Positions 34,201-43,120 are shown, counted from the first letter of the stretch. The stretch: 64,000 nucleotides of DNA from Pedobacter jeongneungensis (GCF_000633455.1 NZ_AYMG01000009.1:28384-92383), one strand, 5' to 3'. A program made the numbers and translations. Notes: generated by a model from the sequence alone, not told the origin.

Positions 34201-36135
34201 CGTAGCGTCATGAAAACCGGGCAGTGCCAGTTCATCTTTACCGGCAACTATTTCTAAAACATGTTCGGCAAAAACCACCATGGTAAATCCATTGGTATTG
34301 GCCGGATCAGACGGTACTACAGAGATATTAACAAATACATTATTCTTAAAACGGATCTTTTTTAAGGCTACTTTTTTATTTTCTTTCCAGGCTTTTCTCA
34401 GTCCGGTATTGAGTACTACCGATACCTCTCTCGGTACCATTTTTAAGATATTCAGCTCAATGCTTTGCTCGGGCAGGGATAAATATTGACGGTAATCGCC
34501 AACAGCATCCTGCATAATATAGGCTTTATCTATAAATACCGCTACATAACCCAGATCTGACGAAAGAAAATCGGCCAGACGTTTTTCGAGCGGGCTTTGT
34601 ATCGTTTCAGTAATACTACCTTTTTTCCGCTCTAAACCAGCGGCGGTTCTGGAGCCGGTATTATAGGTGTTGTACGTGGAATAATTGATTTTTCCGGTTT
34701 TCTGATAAATTTTCGATTTACCCGAAATTTCAGTTAATCCAGCTTTCATGGATGAAGCGGTTTCGCTTGAGCCGAGAAAGAGGTAACCATTGGGCAGAAG
34801 CGAAAAATGAAATATCGAAAGAATTTTTTCCTGAAGGATGCTGTTTACATAGATAAGCATGTTTCTACAGGTAACCAGGTCGTTTTTGATAAAGGGCGGC
34901 GATTTAATTACATCGTGTTTTGCAAACACAACCTGCTTACGTAAGCTTGCGATCACGCTGATGTATTTCCCTTCCTGTATAAAGTATTTTTTAAACAGTT
35001 GGGCTGGAATTTCTTTCTTTACGGTAAGCGGGTATTGACCCTTGGAAGCAATTTCAATACTTTTTTCGTCAATATCAGAAGCAAATATTTTAATCTCGAT
35101 TTTTTTACCAGAGCGGTCTACACAATCATTTACCATTGCCGCAACAGAATAAGCTTCTTCTCCGGTACTACAGGCACATATCCAGATTTTGATTACATCG
35201 CCATCTTCTTTTCGTGCTACAATATCCTGTAAGGCGTATTCGTTAAGCTGCGCAAAAGCCTGCTCATCCCTAAAAAACTTAGTTACACCGATGAGAAAAT
35301 CCTGAGCTAAAATTTTCACTTCATGCTCATTCTCCCGTAAAAAGGCAACATAACGGTCTAATTTTTTCATGCCCCTCTCATTCATCCTCCGGCCAATGCG
35401 CCTGATAATGGTTGGGGTTTTATAGAGGTTAAAATCGTTGCCGCTGCTGTTGTGTACCAGCTTAAATATTTCATCAAGCAGTTCTTCATTTACCTTACCG
35501 TTTTCGAGTACCTTAACTGGCTCTTCATTTACATAACTAAAAAGCTCTTCCTGCATCCTTGAAGGGATCATCACATGATCAGCATTGCCTGAGGCGATGG
35601 CCGAATTGGGCATACCGTCGAATTTGGCAGAAGCCGGATCCTGAACAATCACCATCCCACCATTTTCTTTAATACTTTGGATGCCTTTGGTACCATCAGT
35701 TCCTGTTCCGGATAGGATAATGGCAATGGCTTTCTCCTTTTTATCTTTGGCCAGGGTATATAAAAAATGATCTATTGCCGTATTTGGTGCTTTAATCTGC
35801 GATTTTTCGGCCAGTTTTAACCTTCCTTTCACCAAAGTCATGAGTTTATTGTTGGGAATGATATATACGCAATCTTGCTGAATGGCCATATCATTTGCGG
35901 CTTCAAACACCTTCATGTGGGTATGTTTGCCTACCAGCTCTACCAGTAAACTTTTATAATCTGAAGAAAGGTGCTGGATTACGACAAAGGAAAAACTCGA
36001 ATTTGCGGGCATGTGGTCGAAAAATTCGTGAATAGCCTCCAAACCTCCGGCAGAAGCGCCAATAGCAACAATATATTTATCGTAACGCTTATTAACTATA
36101 AGATCATGCTTTTCCTTTTCCTGCTTTTTTTCCAT
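31294..36135 (-). CDS. CheB-CheR-PAS-histidine kinase fusion
   Basis: 1613 residues, cytosolic. Order: CheB methylesterase (residues about 15-200, VAIGASAGGLEAIHEFF, GTGTDGTKG), CheR methyltransferase N and catalytic domains (about 225-480, RRIGRRMNERGM, KIWICACSTGEEAYS), and a coiled coil of NEELQSSNEELLSANEELQ heptads (about 665-740). At least four PAS/PAC domains follow (DNYFRSTDIGQIF; FNLVSHATNDTIWDW; FRKIFESNVIGILF; FYSIFKNAPALITI), then HisKA with His1401 (SIASHELKTPITSIKGF) and HATPase_c (SNFISNAIKYS, RDYGIGI, GLGLGLYI). The start was set at the ATG 36135, 4 nt after the phytochrome stop. No chemoreceptors or flagellar genes are near, so a non-chemotactic signalling role is inferred. 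Confidence 0.93.
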   Translation of the reverse strand: MEKKQEKEKHDLIVNKRYDKYIVAIGASAGGLEAIHEFFDHMPANSSFSFVVIQHLSSDYKSLLVELVGKHTHMKVFEAANDMAIQQDCVYIIPNNKLMTLVKGRLKLAEKSQIKAPNTAIDHFLYTLAKDKKEKAIAIILSGTGTDGTKGIQSIKENGGMVIVQDPASAKFDGMPNSAIASGNADHVMIPSRMQEELFSYVNEEPVKVLENGKVNEELLDEIFKLVHNSSGNDFNLYKTPTIIRRIGRRMNERGMKKLDRYVAFLRENEHEVKILAQDFLIGVTKFFRDEQAFAQLNEYALQDIVARKEDGDVIKIWICACSTGEEAYSVAAMVNDCVDRSGKKIEIKIFASDIDEKSIEIASKGQYPLTVKKEIPAQLFKKYFIQEGKYISVIASLRKQVVFAKHDVIKSPPFIKNDLVTCRNMLIYVNSILQEKILSIFHFSLLPNGYLFLGSSETASSMKAGLTEISGKSKIYQKTGKINYSTYNTYNTGSRTAAGLERKKGSITETIQSPLEKRLADFLSSDLGYVAVFIDKAYIMQDAVGDYRQYLSLPEQSIELNILKMVPREVSVVLNTGLRKAWKENKKVALKKIRFKNNVFVNISVVPSDPANTNGFTMVVFAEHVLEIVAGKDELALPGFHDATQSEYVFELEAELNETRSNLQMAVEEMETTNEELQSSNEELLSANEELQSSNEELQSLNEELHTLNTEHQLKIKELIELNDDLDNYFRSTDIGQIFLDAGMIIRKFNPAAISMVNLIEADIGRSIEHISNNIKAESFTGDIRKVLLNGHIIEKEVQLKNNTRSLMRIMPYLRKDKRVDGVVISFVDISKITELNNIISGVFNASLNGILAFRAVRDAKHFIIDFECSTFNDSALSILNKNKAELTGARLVKMIPELVVSNLFNKYVGVVENGKVLETELQFSKEQWCQLIAVKMSDGFVATLTDISQQKLAEQKLKKNYNELLGTRENLRQLNADLELKVKERTMKLSESEERFNLVSHATNDTIWDWNLAQNTMWRSDNFTTMFGYEKDAQTDNIAFWFDKVHPDDRERVKTSVYDAINHNETQWTSQYRLQKADGSYATLLDRGSILLDDLQTPYRMVGSIVDISKLVDTEVKLNSTERKFRKIFESNVIGILFSNTETGRIEDANDIFLKLLGYTRSDFENGNIDWMQITPEAFMPISKISAKLLKEEGFCPPFEKQYLNKDGVPVDVLVGSALLDEEVPNGAVTYVIDISKQKHTEKKRIELQKLIKKQQDEFYSIFKNAPALITIRRGEGLKYEFVNEAFKTFDGGTDYIGRSRIGNGSKFESPELLEIEDRVMQTGKTYVANAYKIDQVNKTTGKSVEKWFDMILNPVFSDKGVIDGIAFFGFEVTDLMKAQQATKELMHRKDEFMSIASHELKTPITSIKGFLQFALRMAEQQKFEKIYEFVDKANRQIGKLTALVEDLLDVTKIQAGKMTFNFSDFNIAGVIEDAIDGLQESLNRHSIVQQITDVQIHADRNRIEQVLSNFISNAIKYSPDADKIEVSAKTEEDYLLVAVRDYGIGIPKDKSQFVFDRFFRVEASSHSFSGLGLGLYISAEIVERHGGDIGVNSKEGEGSEFWFKIPLKNK

Positions 36136-36139
36136 CAGG

Positions 36140-37669
36140 TTAATTATAAAGTTGCTTTGTTCTAAATTCAAATATAAAATTCCTCAATGATTCGGCGATC
36201 CCCAGCTCATTTTCGCTCCAGGGCAATGATTGACCATAAACCGTTTGCAACCAAAGTTTAAACGAATTACGTGGATGATAGTTTTTCCCATCCTTATCAA
36301 AATTAATTACCTGTTCGGGATCTCCACCCCATTTAATCTCCCTTATTACCTCCGGGCGGAAGCAGATTACATAATCGCCTCTGCGGCCATCAATAGGGAT
36401 GACTAAAATACCGCTGCCTATTTTTTCGTAAGCCTTGGCCTCATCATACAGCTCACTGAGGTGGCTGCTCGAAAAAACCTTTTCAGTCTCTTTTCCCTCA
36501 AGCCATAACATGAGGTTATACACCTCATGTTTATCAGGTACATTACCGAGGTATTCCAGGCGGTTCCCAATCTTTACCACAGCTCCACCAGCATTAAACA
36601 AAGAAAGAATATTTAGGTTTTCATCATCCAGCAATCCTTCTATAATATCATCTTTAGCATAAATAAAATCAGTAATAACCGCTCTTTTTTCTAACCTGGA
36701 GGCCGATTGATTATAATCTTCCTGATTTAAAATGGCGGCAATTCTATTCGAAATCTCCACGGAGAGCCATTCGAAAATATAGCGCATATCTACATTGGGG
36801 AAATTTGGTTCGATATGGTGACAGGAAATTAATCCCCAAAGTTTGCCTTCGCGCAAAACCCGGATGGACATAGAAGCGCAAACGTTCATATTCTGCATAT
36901 ACTCCAGGTGCACCGACGCCACGCCTCGCAAATTACAGTCTGAAAGATCGATAAATGCGTTGGTTAACGGATTAATTACCGGATATAACCGAACAGCTTG
37001 ATAAGTCCTGTTAGGAATAAGCCTGAATGGATTTTTAAGGTAAAGTGCCCTGGCTTGTTTAGGCACATCAGAGGCTGGAAAGGTTTGTCCGAGGTAACTT
37101 TCTAATGCTCCCGAAATCTCTTCTGCAATCACAGTTCCGTTCCAATTGGCATCGAACTGGTACATTCTAACCCCATCAAAACCAGAAACTTTCCGCAATT
37201 GTTTAATGGCTACATTACAAACCTCTTCTAATGTTGAAGCGCTTTCCATTGCCGAAATAAACTGCCTTACTTCCTGAAAAACATCCGAAAAGCTTTTCTG
37301 CCCTTCCTTTAAAGAAGCTTCTATTTCCAGCAGGGAATAATCATTTTTAATATGGATCAAACCATCAAAAAACAATTTTTCACCTTCGTTTTCGAATACC
37401 ATATTTATTGGAATTCTGTCTTTGGCATTACCATTAATGAATTTAGCAATATTTTCTACATCCTGGCTACTAAAAAAAGAAGACAAATGTTTATTTACAA
37501 CCTGCGCCGGTAACTGACCTGTGATGATACTCAGGTTTTCGCTGACCTGAATAATATCCAGCGTTTTATTATCCAGAACCAGCAGGTATCCGTAGTCCTG
37601 AATGGAGTTTATATGGTGTATGGGTAAATTTCCGCAGAATTCTGCATCATAATTTCGTATTTCTGACAT
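36140..37669 (-). CDS. Bacteriophytochrome photosensory module (PAS-GAF-PHY) without kinase
   Basis: 509 residues with no output domain. A candidate biliverdin-binding Cys12 lies in FCGNLPIHHINSIQDYG, matching the CxxxxIHxxxxIQ pattern. The GAF domain has FPASDVPKQARALYLKNPFRLIPN (the PASDIP-like motif) and ISCHHIEPN (chromophore-pocket His). The PHY tongue has WGGDPEQ and PRNSF, matching WGGxP and PRxSF. It should therefore bind bilin and switch with red/far-red light. Its stop lies 4 nt before the CheB-CheR-kinase gene, so the pair is probably translated together and the partner supplies the output. No heme oxygenase gene is in the window. Confidence 0.9.
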   Translation of the reverse strand: MSEIRNYDAEFCGNLPIHHINSIQDYGYLLVLDNKTLDIIQVSENLSIITGQLPAQVVNKHLSSFFSSQDVENIAKFINGNAKDRIPINMVFENEGEKLFFDGLIHIKNDYSLLEIEASLKEGQKSFSDVFQEVRQFISAMESASTLEEVCNVAIKQLRKVSGFDGVRMYQFDANWNGTVIAEEISGALESYLGQTFPASDVPKQARALYLKNPFRLIPNRTYQAVRLYPVINPLTNAFIDLSDCNLRGVASVHLEYMQNMNVCASMSIRVLREGKLWGLISCHHIEPNFPNVDMRYIFEWLSVEISNRIAAILNQEDYNQSASRLEKRAVITDFIYAKDDIIEGLLDDENLNILSLFNAGGAVVKIGNRLEYLGNVPDKHEVYNLMLWLEGKETEKVFSSSHLSELYDEAKAYEKIGSGILVIPIDGRRGDYVICFRPEVIREIKWGGDPEQVINFDKDGKNYHPRNSFKLWLQTVYGQSLPWSENELGIAESLRNFIFEFRTKQLYN

Positions 37670-37984
37670 TTCCGACTATCGTTGATGGGTAAACTTGTGG
37701 CTGGAAAACACAAGATTCCATTTTTTAACAATTATGCTGCCAACAAATTGATGTTATAAGATTATTTTCCTTTAAACAAACTTATTGAGGCATATTGCAA
37801 CTAAAATATAGATTAAGTACTTTATAGCATTAAAAATCATAAAAATAATACCCAAAATACAACCAATAAGAATGTTATTTTTAAAACCTGTTTACAACCT
37901 TTCTCGAATCACCCTTTATTTGTCTCTAATGGCCACATAAAAATTTAGTAATAGCAGTTAATTTAACACATTATTTAGAAAAAC
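37670..37984. other. AT-rich divergent intergenic region
   Basis: 315 nt between the phytochrome gene and the SRPBCC gene. Promoters for both are expected, but no clear element was found. Confidence 0.4.
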
Positions 37985-38401
37985 ATGAATAAAGAAACTG
38001 CTTTAACCGCTAGTGTTATCATAAACCAACCGATAGATCTTGTTTGGGAACTCTGGAATGAACCTGAACACATTATAAAGTGGAATGCTCCATCGGCCGA
38101 ATGGAACAATAAAAAAATAGAAAACCACTTGATTGAAGGTGGTAGTTTTTTATTTGCGATGGCGAAAAAAGACGGGAGTGAAAGTTTCGATTTTAAAGGA
38201 ACTTATACCGAAATTACTACACACCAGAACATAGCTTACATATTGCATGATGGAAGAAAAACCACAATTACCTTTGCAGGGAGTGCACCTGTTACCCTTA
38301 ACGAAATTTTTGAGCCGGTTGCTGATCTTAATTTTGATATGCAACAGGAGTTTTGCCAATCGGTATTAAACAAGTTTAAAGCTTACGCTGAGCAGTTGTA
38401 G
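37985..38401 (+). CDS. SRPBCC/AHSA1-type START-like domain protein
   Basis: 138 residues covering one helix-grip domain (ASVIINQPIDLVWELWNEPEHIIKWNAPSAEWNNKKIENHLIEGGSFLFAMAKKDGSESFDFKGTYTEI...FEPVADLNFDMQQEFCQSVLNKFKAYAEQL). It resembles YdeI/AHSA1-like proteins that bind small hydrophobic ligands. The function is not known. Its last 26 nt overlap the 3' end of the convergent PepSY gene. Confidence 0.85.
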   Translation: MNKETALTASVIINQPIDLVWELWNEPEHIIKWNAPSAEWNNKKIENHLIEGGSFLFAMAKKDGSESFDFKGTYTEITTHQNIAYILHDGRKTTITFAGSAPVTLNEIFEPVADLNFDMQQEFCQSVLNKFKAYAEQL

Positions 38402-39491
38402 CCATTTTTTTTCTAGTTTTTTTACGTTTCTTCCACCAGATAAAAAAACCGGTAACGGGCAAACTCGCTGCAATTAATGCGGCTAAGAAAGAAATAATTT
38501 TATTTGGCAATCCCAGTAACCTACCGGTATGTAAGTCGTAATTGGTAGCTTCTATCAGGTCGGCGCCATTGAAGTTTTTATAGAGCTTGGCCCTAAGCAT
38601 TACTCCTGTTGCCGCATTGTAGAAAAAAGTATTCTGGTTCCTGGCCCAACGATAGGGATAGATCATTCTTAAACGCAGTTCGCCTTTACCCCTTAAAGAA
38701 AAATTGGTTGCAATAGCTCCGGGATATTTGATTTTTGCCTCGGTATAAATTTTATTGTAACGTATAGGCAATGAATCAATCTGCACAGGTTTAGCAGCAA
38801 CGATGGCTTTCCCTTGCCCCAGTTTACTGCCCGTAAAAAAACTTGCAGCATTTTTTACGCCTTTGAAAGCAAAATATAAACCGCTTAATGCAGTAATTAA
38901 GAGTATAACGGAAGCATAAAAACCCAATACGTTATGCAAATCGTAATTAAGCCGTTTAAATGAAGCTTTTCTTTTAATGGTTAAAGATTGTTTTAATAAA
39001 CGCATCTGTCCGGGGAACCAAAGCACCAGTCCGGTAATGAGCATAATTACAAAAATGACCACCGACCATTGCATGATAAATTCTCCTGTTTTGCCCAACA
39101 ACAGCGAAGTATGGATATGCTCAACCACCTCGAGCCAATCTTCTTTACCTTTTTTCACCAGAGAGGCATCATAAGGATTAAAATAATAAACAGCGGCTTT
39201 TTTGGTGGTAATTTCTATCGTTGCATTCGGTATGGCATCTTCAATCCTAATCAGCCTTAACTGATCTTTTGGTGAAAGTTTTTCGAATTTGGAAATAACC
39301 TGATCTAAACCTACAAATGGTTTTTGCTGAACGGCCACATATCTAAAATCTTTCTGGGTAAAATCCCTGATCTCTTCTTCAAATACGTAAAGCGCACCAG
39401 TAATGCTGATGATCATAACCACCAAACCAGTAGCCAGGCCTAGCCAAAGGTGAATATTCCTGACAACATTTTTAAAATTCTTATTTTTCAT
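38376..39491 (-). CDS. PepSY-associated transmembrane protein
   Basis: A 371-residue inner-membrane protein of the PepSY/PiuB-like group. The N-terminal helix (VRNIHLWLGLATGLVVMIISITGALYVFEEEIRDF) is followed by a PepSY-like periplasmic part, two or three further helices (FIMQWSVVIFVIMLITGLVLWFPG; LGFYASVILLITALSGLYFAF) and a C-terminal helix ending in WWKKRKKTRKK. The gene directly follows a TonB-dependent receptor (3-nt gap). Such pairs act in iron uptake, possibly ferri-siderophore reduction at the inner membrane. Confidence 0.9.
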   Translation of the reverse strand: MKNKNFKNVVRNIHLWLGLATGLVVMIISITGALYVFEEEIRDFTQKDFRYVAVQQKPFVGLDQVISKFEKLSPKDQLRLIRIEDAIPNATIEITTKKAAVYYFNPYDASLVKKGKEDWLEVVEHIHTSLLLGKTGEFIMQWSVVIFVIMLITGLVLWFPGQMRLLKQSLTIKRKASFKRLNYDLHNVLGFYASVILLITALSGLYFAFKGVKNAASFFTGSKLGQGKAIVAAKPVQIDSLPIRYNKIYTEAKIKYPGAIATNFSLRGKGELRLRMIYPYRWARNQNTFFYNAATGVMLRAKLYKNFNGADLIEATNYDLHTGRLLGLPNKIISFLAALIAASLPVTGFFIWWKKRKKTRKKMATTAQRKL

Positions 39492-39494
39492 TGC

Positions 39495-41846
39495 TTAAAA
39501 GGCATAACCAGCCGACAGATTAAACCTACGACCATTTCCCCTCACATAGTTTACATTACTGCCGTAAAATTGAGATATAGCAGGATAATAAACTTTATTC
39601 AGTAAGTTTTCTATACCTAAAGATAATTTTAATGGTTGGGTGATCTGATATATTGCTGCAACATTAAACAAGTTAAAGGCTTTTACTGGTCCTTCACCAA
39701 TCAGATATTTACCTGTCGCATTGGCTTTAAAACGATCACGGTTTCCTACTCGCATCCAGTTTACATCTACACTTAAGTTTTTAACACCTGAATATTTAAA
39801 GTAAACTGTTGTTTTTGATGGTGGGATTCTCGTGGTATTCAGGTATACATCCTTATCACCATTAAAATTACCATCATTATCTACATCGCCTTTTCCTTCT
39901 ACCTGAGCATAGTTACCACCGATGCTTAAATCACGCAAAACCTGGTAATCTGCCTGTATTTCAAATCCATAAACCCGTTCAGGGATGCGTTGAGAGATAT
40001 AAGTACCATTAACCTCTAAAAGATTAGCGCCTAATTTAGAAGTGCTGTAGTAGTAAGCAGCACTAAAATTTAATTTTTCTATTGTACTGCTAAAACCTGC
40101 CTCATAATTGTTTACAATAATTGGCTTGGTTTCCAGTTGAGATAAAGTGTTGCTTTTTGCTGCCCTCAACACCCTACCCAGTTCAAACACCGAAAACGAT
40201 TGTGCATAACTCACAAAAGGGTTAAAGAATTTAAATTTAGAATAACGTGCACCCGCGTTAAAAACCAAGGCATTGTAGTTTAATTTACCACCCTGTACGG
40301 CTATACTCCCTGCACCATTTGCTCCTGTAGCCAAAGTATTAAAATCATCCACATTGATATTGATGTTTTCGACTCTTAATCCCCCTTTAATGGTTAAATC
40401 GTTAAATAAAGTTGCAGAAGCTTGCAAATAAGGTGCAAAATTGGTCATATTCATATTCGGCACCCATAAACGGCCATCAGTTAAGCTTTGAGCAGTCTTA
40501 TCATTCATTAAATCCAAACCATAGTTTAACTGCATTGGCACCTGTTCGGTAATGTTAAATGGCGTATTTAAATTTACCCTCGCCCCTTTTTTAGTTGAAG
40601 TAATGGCCGATTGGCCGCTGCCGAAAAATGATGCTGAATTAGAATAAATGGTATAAAAATCCTGATAATATACATTGGCGGTTAAATCGGTTTTACCAAA
40701 AATCTGCTGATTGGTATACTGTAAGTTAGCATTGTGATTAAATCTTGTTCCTTCATCTTCACCCAATCTGGTTCCGTAAATTCCAATGGCCGGCGACTGG
40801 CCATAAACACCATCTTTGGTTATATATTTAGAATGTTGCCTCGAGCTGAAATAGTTATACATCACCTGTAAACGTTGTTTCGGTGTAAAATTATAGCCTA
40901 GTTTTATAAACCCATTGTAAGATTTAGTTTCACCCAAACCATATTCAGGCGAAAGTACCAAACCATCTGCATCGCGGAAAACTCCTGTTTTCTCGAACAT
41001 ACCGCTTATCAGGTAGTCGAATTTCTCCTCTTTACCATAAAGCTGTTGCGAAAAACGGTAGCCAATGGTGCTATCTCCCTTTAGGTTTCCGGTAATCCCG
41101 GCCTGGGTATAACCTCCAAATGATTTGCCTTTATCGGCTTTTTTAGTGATGTAATTAATCAATCCACCTTCAGCACCATTGCCATAAATTGCGGTTGCAC
41201 CTTTAATCACCTCAACACGTTCAATAACAGAAGGATCTATACTGCGAATATCCCTTCCTCCTGCCCTTAAAGGCGTGGACTGTGGAATACCATCTATTAA
41301 TACCAGCACGTTCCGTCCGCGTAAAGTCTGACCTGAATTACCTGTTTGATTAGTAGAGAAACCTAATCCCGGCACACTGTAGGAAAGTATATTGGCCAAA
41401 TTCGGACTGATGGTAGATTGTGTATTCAATTCTTTAGCAGTAAGTACCGTTACCGAAGATGGCGTTTGAGATAAAGATTCAGGTCGTCTGCTTGCCGAAA
41501 CAATAACATCATTAAGCCCTTCACTTTGTTCTTTCAAAACAATGGTAATTTTTGCCGTATCATTTAAAGTAACCAACACCGTTTGTTCAAATTGATCGAA
41601 ACCTGTAATGGAAACCCTAACCTGCTGGTTTCCTACGGCAACAGCAGCTAACTTAAAGTCTCCGGTTTTATCTGAAGTGGTTCTAAGGTTTTGTTTTCTG
41701 ATTTGTATATTGGCAAAAGGTATGCTATTCCCTAGCGAATCGACAACCTTGCCACTAATTGTTCCTTTCTCTGTTTGAGCAAAGAGTGTGATCCCTGATA
41801 GAATAAAAAAAGCTGTTGCTAAAAATTTTGTGTATATGTGCTTCAT
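39495..41846 (-). CDS. TonB-dependent siderophore-type receptor
   Basis: 783 residues from the ATG 41844-41846 (signal peptide MKHIYTKFLATAFFILSGITLFAQ). A carboxypeptidase-like regulatory domain (GTISGKVVDSLGNSIPFANIQIRKQ, residues about 25-110) precedes the plug (DVIVSASRRPESLSQTPSSVTVLTAKEL...RGRNVLVLIDGIPQSTPLRAGGRDIRSIDPSVIERVEVIKGATAIYGNGAEGGLINYITKK) and a 22-strand barrel ending in LSAGYAF. It imports a ferric chelate across the outer membrane. Co-transcription with the PepSY gene supports iron uptake. No clear Fur box was identified. Confidence 0.92.
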   Translation of the reverse strand: MKHIYTKFLATAFFILSGITLFAQTEKGTISGKVVDSLGNSIPFANIQIRKQNLRTTSDKTGDFKLAAVAVGNQQVRVSITGFDQFEQTVLVTLNDTAKITIVLKEQSEGLNDVIVSASRRPESLSQTPSSVTVLTAKELNTQSTISPNLANILSYSVPGLGFSTNQTGNSGQTLRGRNVLVLIDGIPQSTPLRAGGRDIRSIDPSVIERVEVIKGATAIYGNGAEGGLINYITKKADKGKSFGGYTQAGITGNLKGDSTIGYRFSQQLYGKEEKFDYLISGMFEKTGVFRDADGLVLSPEYGLGETKSYNGFIKLGYNFTPKQRLQVMYNYFSSRQHSKYITKDGVYGQSPAIGIYGTRLGEDEGTRFNHNANLQYTNQQIFGKTDLTANVYYQDFYTIYSNSASFFGSGQSAITSTKKGARVNLNTPFNITEQVPMQLNYGLDLMNDKTAQSLTDGRLWVPNMNMTNFAPYLQASATLFNDLTIKGGLRVENININVDDFNTLATGANGAGSIAVQGGKLNYNALVFNAGARYSKFKFFNPFVSYAQSFSVFELGRVLRAAKSNTLSQLETKPIIVNNYEAGFSSTIEKLNFSAAYYYSTSKLGANLLEVNGTYISQRIPERVYGFEIQADYQVLRDLSIGGNYAQVEGKGDVDNDGNFNGDKDVYLNTTRIPPSKTTVYFKYSGVKNLSVDVNWMRVGNRDRFKANATGKYLIGEGPVKAFNLFNVAAIYQITQPLKLSLGIENLLNKVYYPAISQFYGSNVNYVRGNGRRFNLSAGYAF

Positions 41847-42007
41847 CAAAACTTGAAATTTCGGCAAAGCTAGCATTATTTAGACTTGTTAAAAATAATA
41901 GCGCAAAAAAGATACTTTCGTATGCATCACATTACTGATTTAAAAATAAATAAGCCACAAGTTTTATTTTATATGATCTTTGCGTTAAACCGTTTTGAAT
42001 AAAAAAG

Positions 42008-42796
42008 ATGTCGGAAGTAAAGATTAAGTACGCAATGATTACCGGAGCCAGTAAAGGAATCGGTAAATCAATAGCCATTGCTTTGGCCAGAAGAAAAACC
42101 AACCTGTTACTTATTGCCCGTTCAGCTGATGAATTAAGTACGCTGCAAAGCGAGATTAAAAACAAATATGGTGTTGAAGTAGATATCCTGCCGATTGATC
42201 TTAGCAGTAATGATGCGCCAAAAATGGTTTTAGAATGGGCAAGCAATAAAGATTATCAAATCAATATCCTGATTAACAATGCGGGCTATGGCTTGTGGGG
42301 AAAATTTGTTGAACTGGATTTAGCCGCACAGTTGGAAATGTGCCAGTTAAACATGAATACTGTTGCTTCGTTATGTCATTTGTTATTACCAATACTTTCG
42401 AAAGAAAAACAATCTTATATCCTCAATGTATCCAGTACTGCGGCTTACCAGGCGGTGCCCACACTGGCCATTTATTCTGCAACCAAAGCTTTTGTGCTAT
42501 CATTTACGAGGGCATTGCGTTTCGAACTTAAAGATTCCAGCGTTTCAGTAAGCTGTTTAAGTCCAGGGCCAGTTGATACTGGTTTTGCCAGCCGTGCGGG
42601 TTTGGATGCTTTTAGCAAAATGGCTGAAAAATTTAACATGCAGCCGGATGAAGTAGCCGAAATTGCGGTTAAGGGAATGTTCGCCAGAAAATCGGAGATT
42701 ATTCCGGGTTTTACGAATATCATCAGTGTTTATGCGAATAGGATCCTGCCAAAGGGATTTATTGAGAAAATGGCTGCCGGGATTTATAAGACATAG
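42008..42796 (+). CDS. SDR-family NAD(P)-dependent oxidoreductase
   Basis: 262 residues. TGASKGIGKSIAIALARR (cofactor loop), INNAGYGLWGKF, NVSSTAAYQAVP with catalytic Ser, and YSATKAFVLSF (Tyr-x3-Lys) are intact. The C-terminus (IISVYANRILPKGFIEKMAAGIYKT) may contact membrane, as in DltE/YqjQ-like members. Substrate unknown. It is divergent from the TonB receptor and lies upstream of a repeat-rich gap. Confidence 0.9.
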   Translation: MSEVKIKYAMITGASKGIGKSIAIALARRKTNLLLIARSADELSTLQSEIKNKYGVEVDILPIDLSSNDAPKMVLEWASNKDYQINILINNAGYGLWGKFVELDLAAQLEMCQLNMNTVASLCHLLLPILSKEKQSYILNVSSTAAYQAVPTLAIYSATKAFVLSFTRALRFELKDSSVSVSCLSPGPVDTGFASRAGLDAFSKMAEKFNMQPDEVAEIAVKGMFARKSEIIPGFTNIISVYANRILPKGFIEKMAAGIYKT

Positions 42797-42916
42797 TAAG
42801 TCAGAAAGTCAGAAAGTCAGGAGTCGGAAGTCCGAAGTTTGAACGAAAAGCAAAATCTGTAGTTAGATTAATGACCAATAATCAATTTCCAATGTTCAAT
42901 AACGACCGATTCTGAT

Positions 42917-42950
42917 CTCGTTGGTTCACCCTGAGCGAAGTAGAAGGGCC
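42917..42950 (-). repeat. TCGACTxCGCTCAGGxTGAC dispersed repeat, copy 4 (reversed, diverged)
   Basis: Reverse complement reads CTTCTACTTCGCTCAGGGTGA, matching the CGCTCAGGxTGA core. Confidence 0.6.
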
Positions 42951-42965
42951 TATTAATTGTCGATT

Positions 42966-43010
42966 ACTTTGACAATCTTGTGGGCTCAAAGCATATAAGA
43001 TTGTCAAAGT
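42966..43010. repeat. 45-nt hairpin repeat, copy E
   Basis: Arms ACTTTGACAATCTT / AAGATTGTCAAAGT, with a loop containing GGGCTCAA. Confidence 0.85.
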
Positions 43011-43075
43011 TATTTACTTAAATTAATGACCAATAATCAATTTCCAATGTTCAATAGCGACCATTTAAATCGATT

Positions 43076-43120
43076 ACTTTGACAATCTTTCGGGCTCAAC
43101 GCCTATAAGATTGTCAAAGT
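43076..43120. repeat. 45-nt hairpin repeat, copy F
   Basis: Same arms as copy E and nearly the same loop. The upstream 50 nt are also duplicated, so E and F arose by local tandem duplication. Confidence 0.85.

Noticed and set aside
38376..38401. 26-nt antisense overlap of the SRPBCC and PepSY genes as a regulatory device
   Set aside because: Short convergent overlaps at gene ends are common in compact genomes. Nothing further supports regulation.
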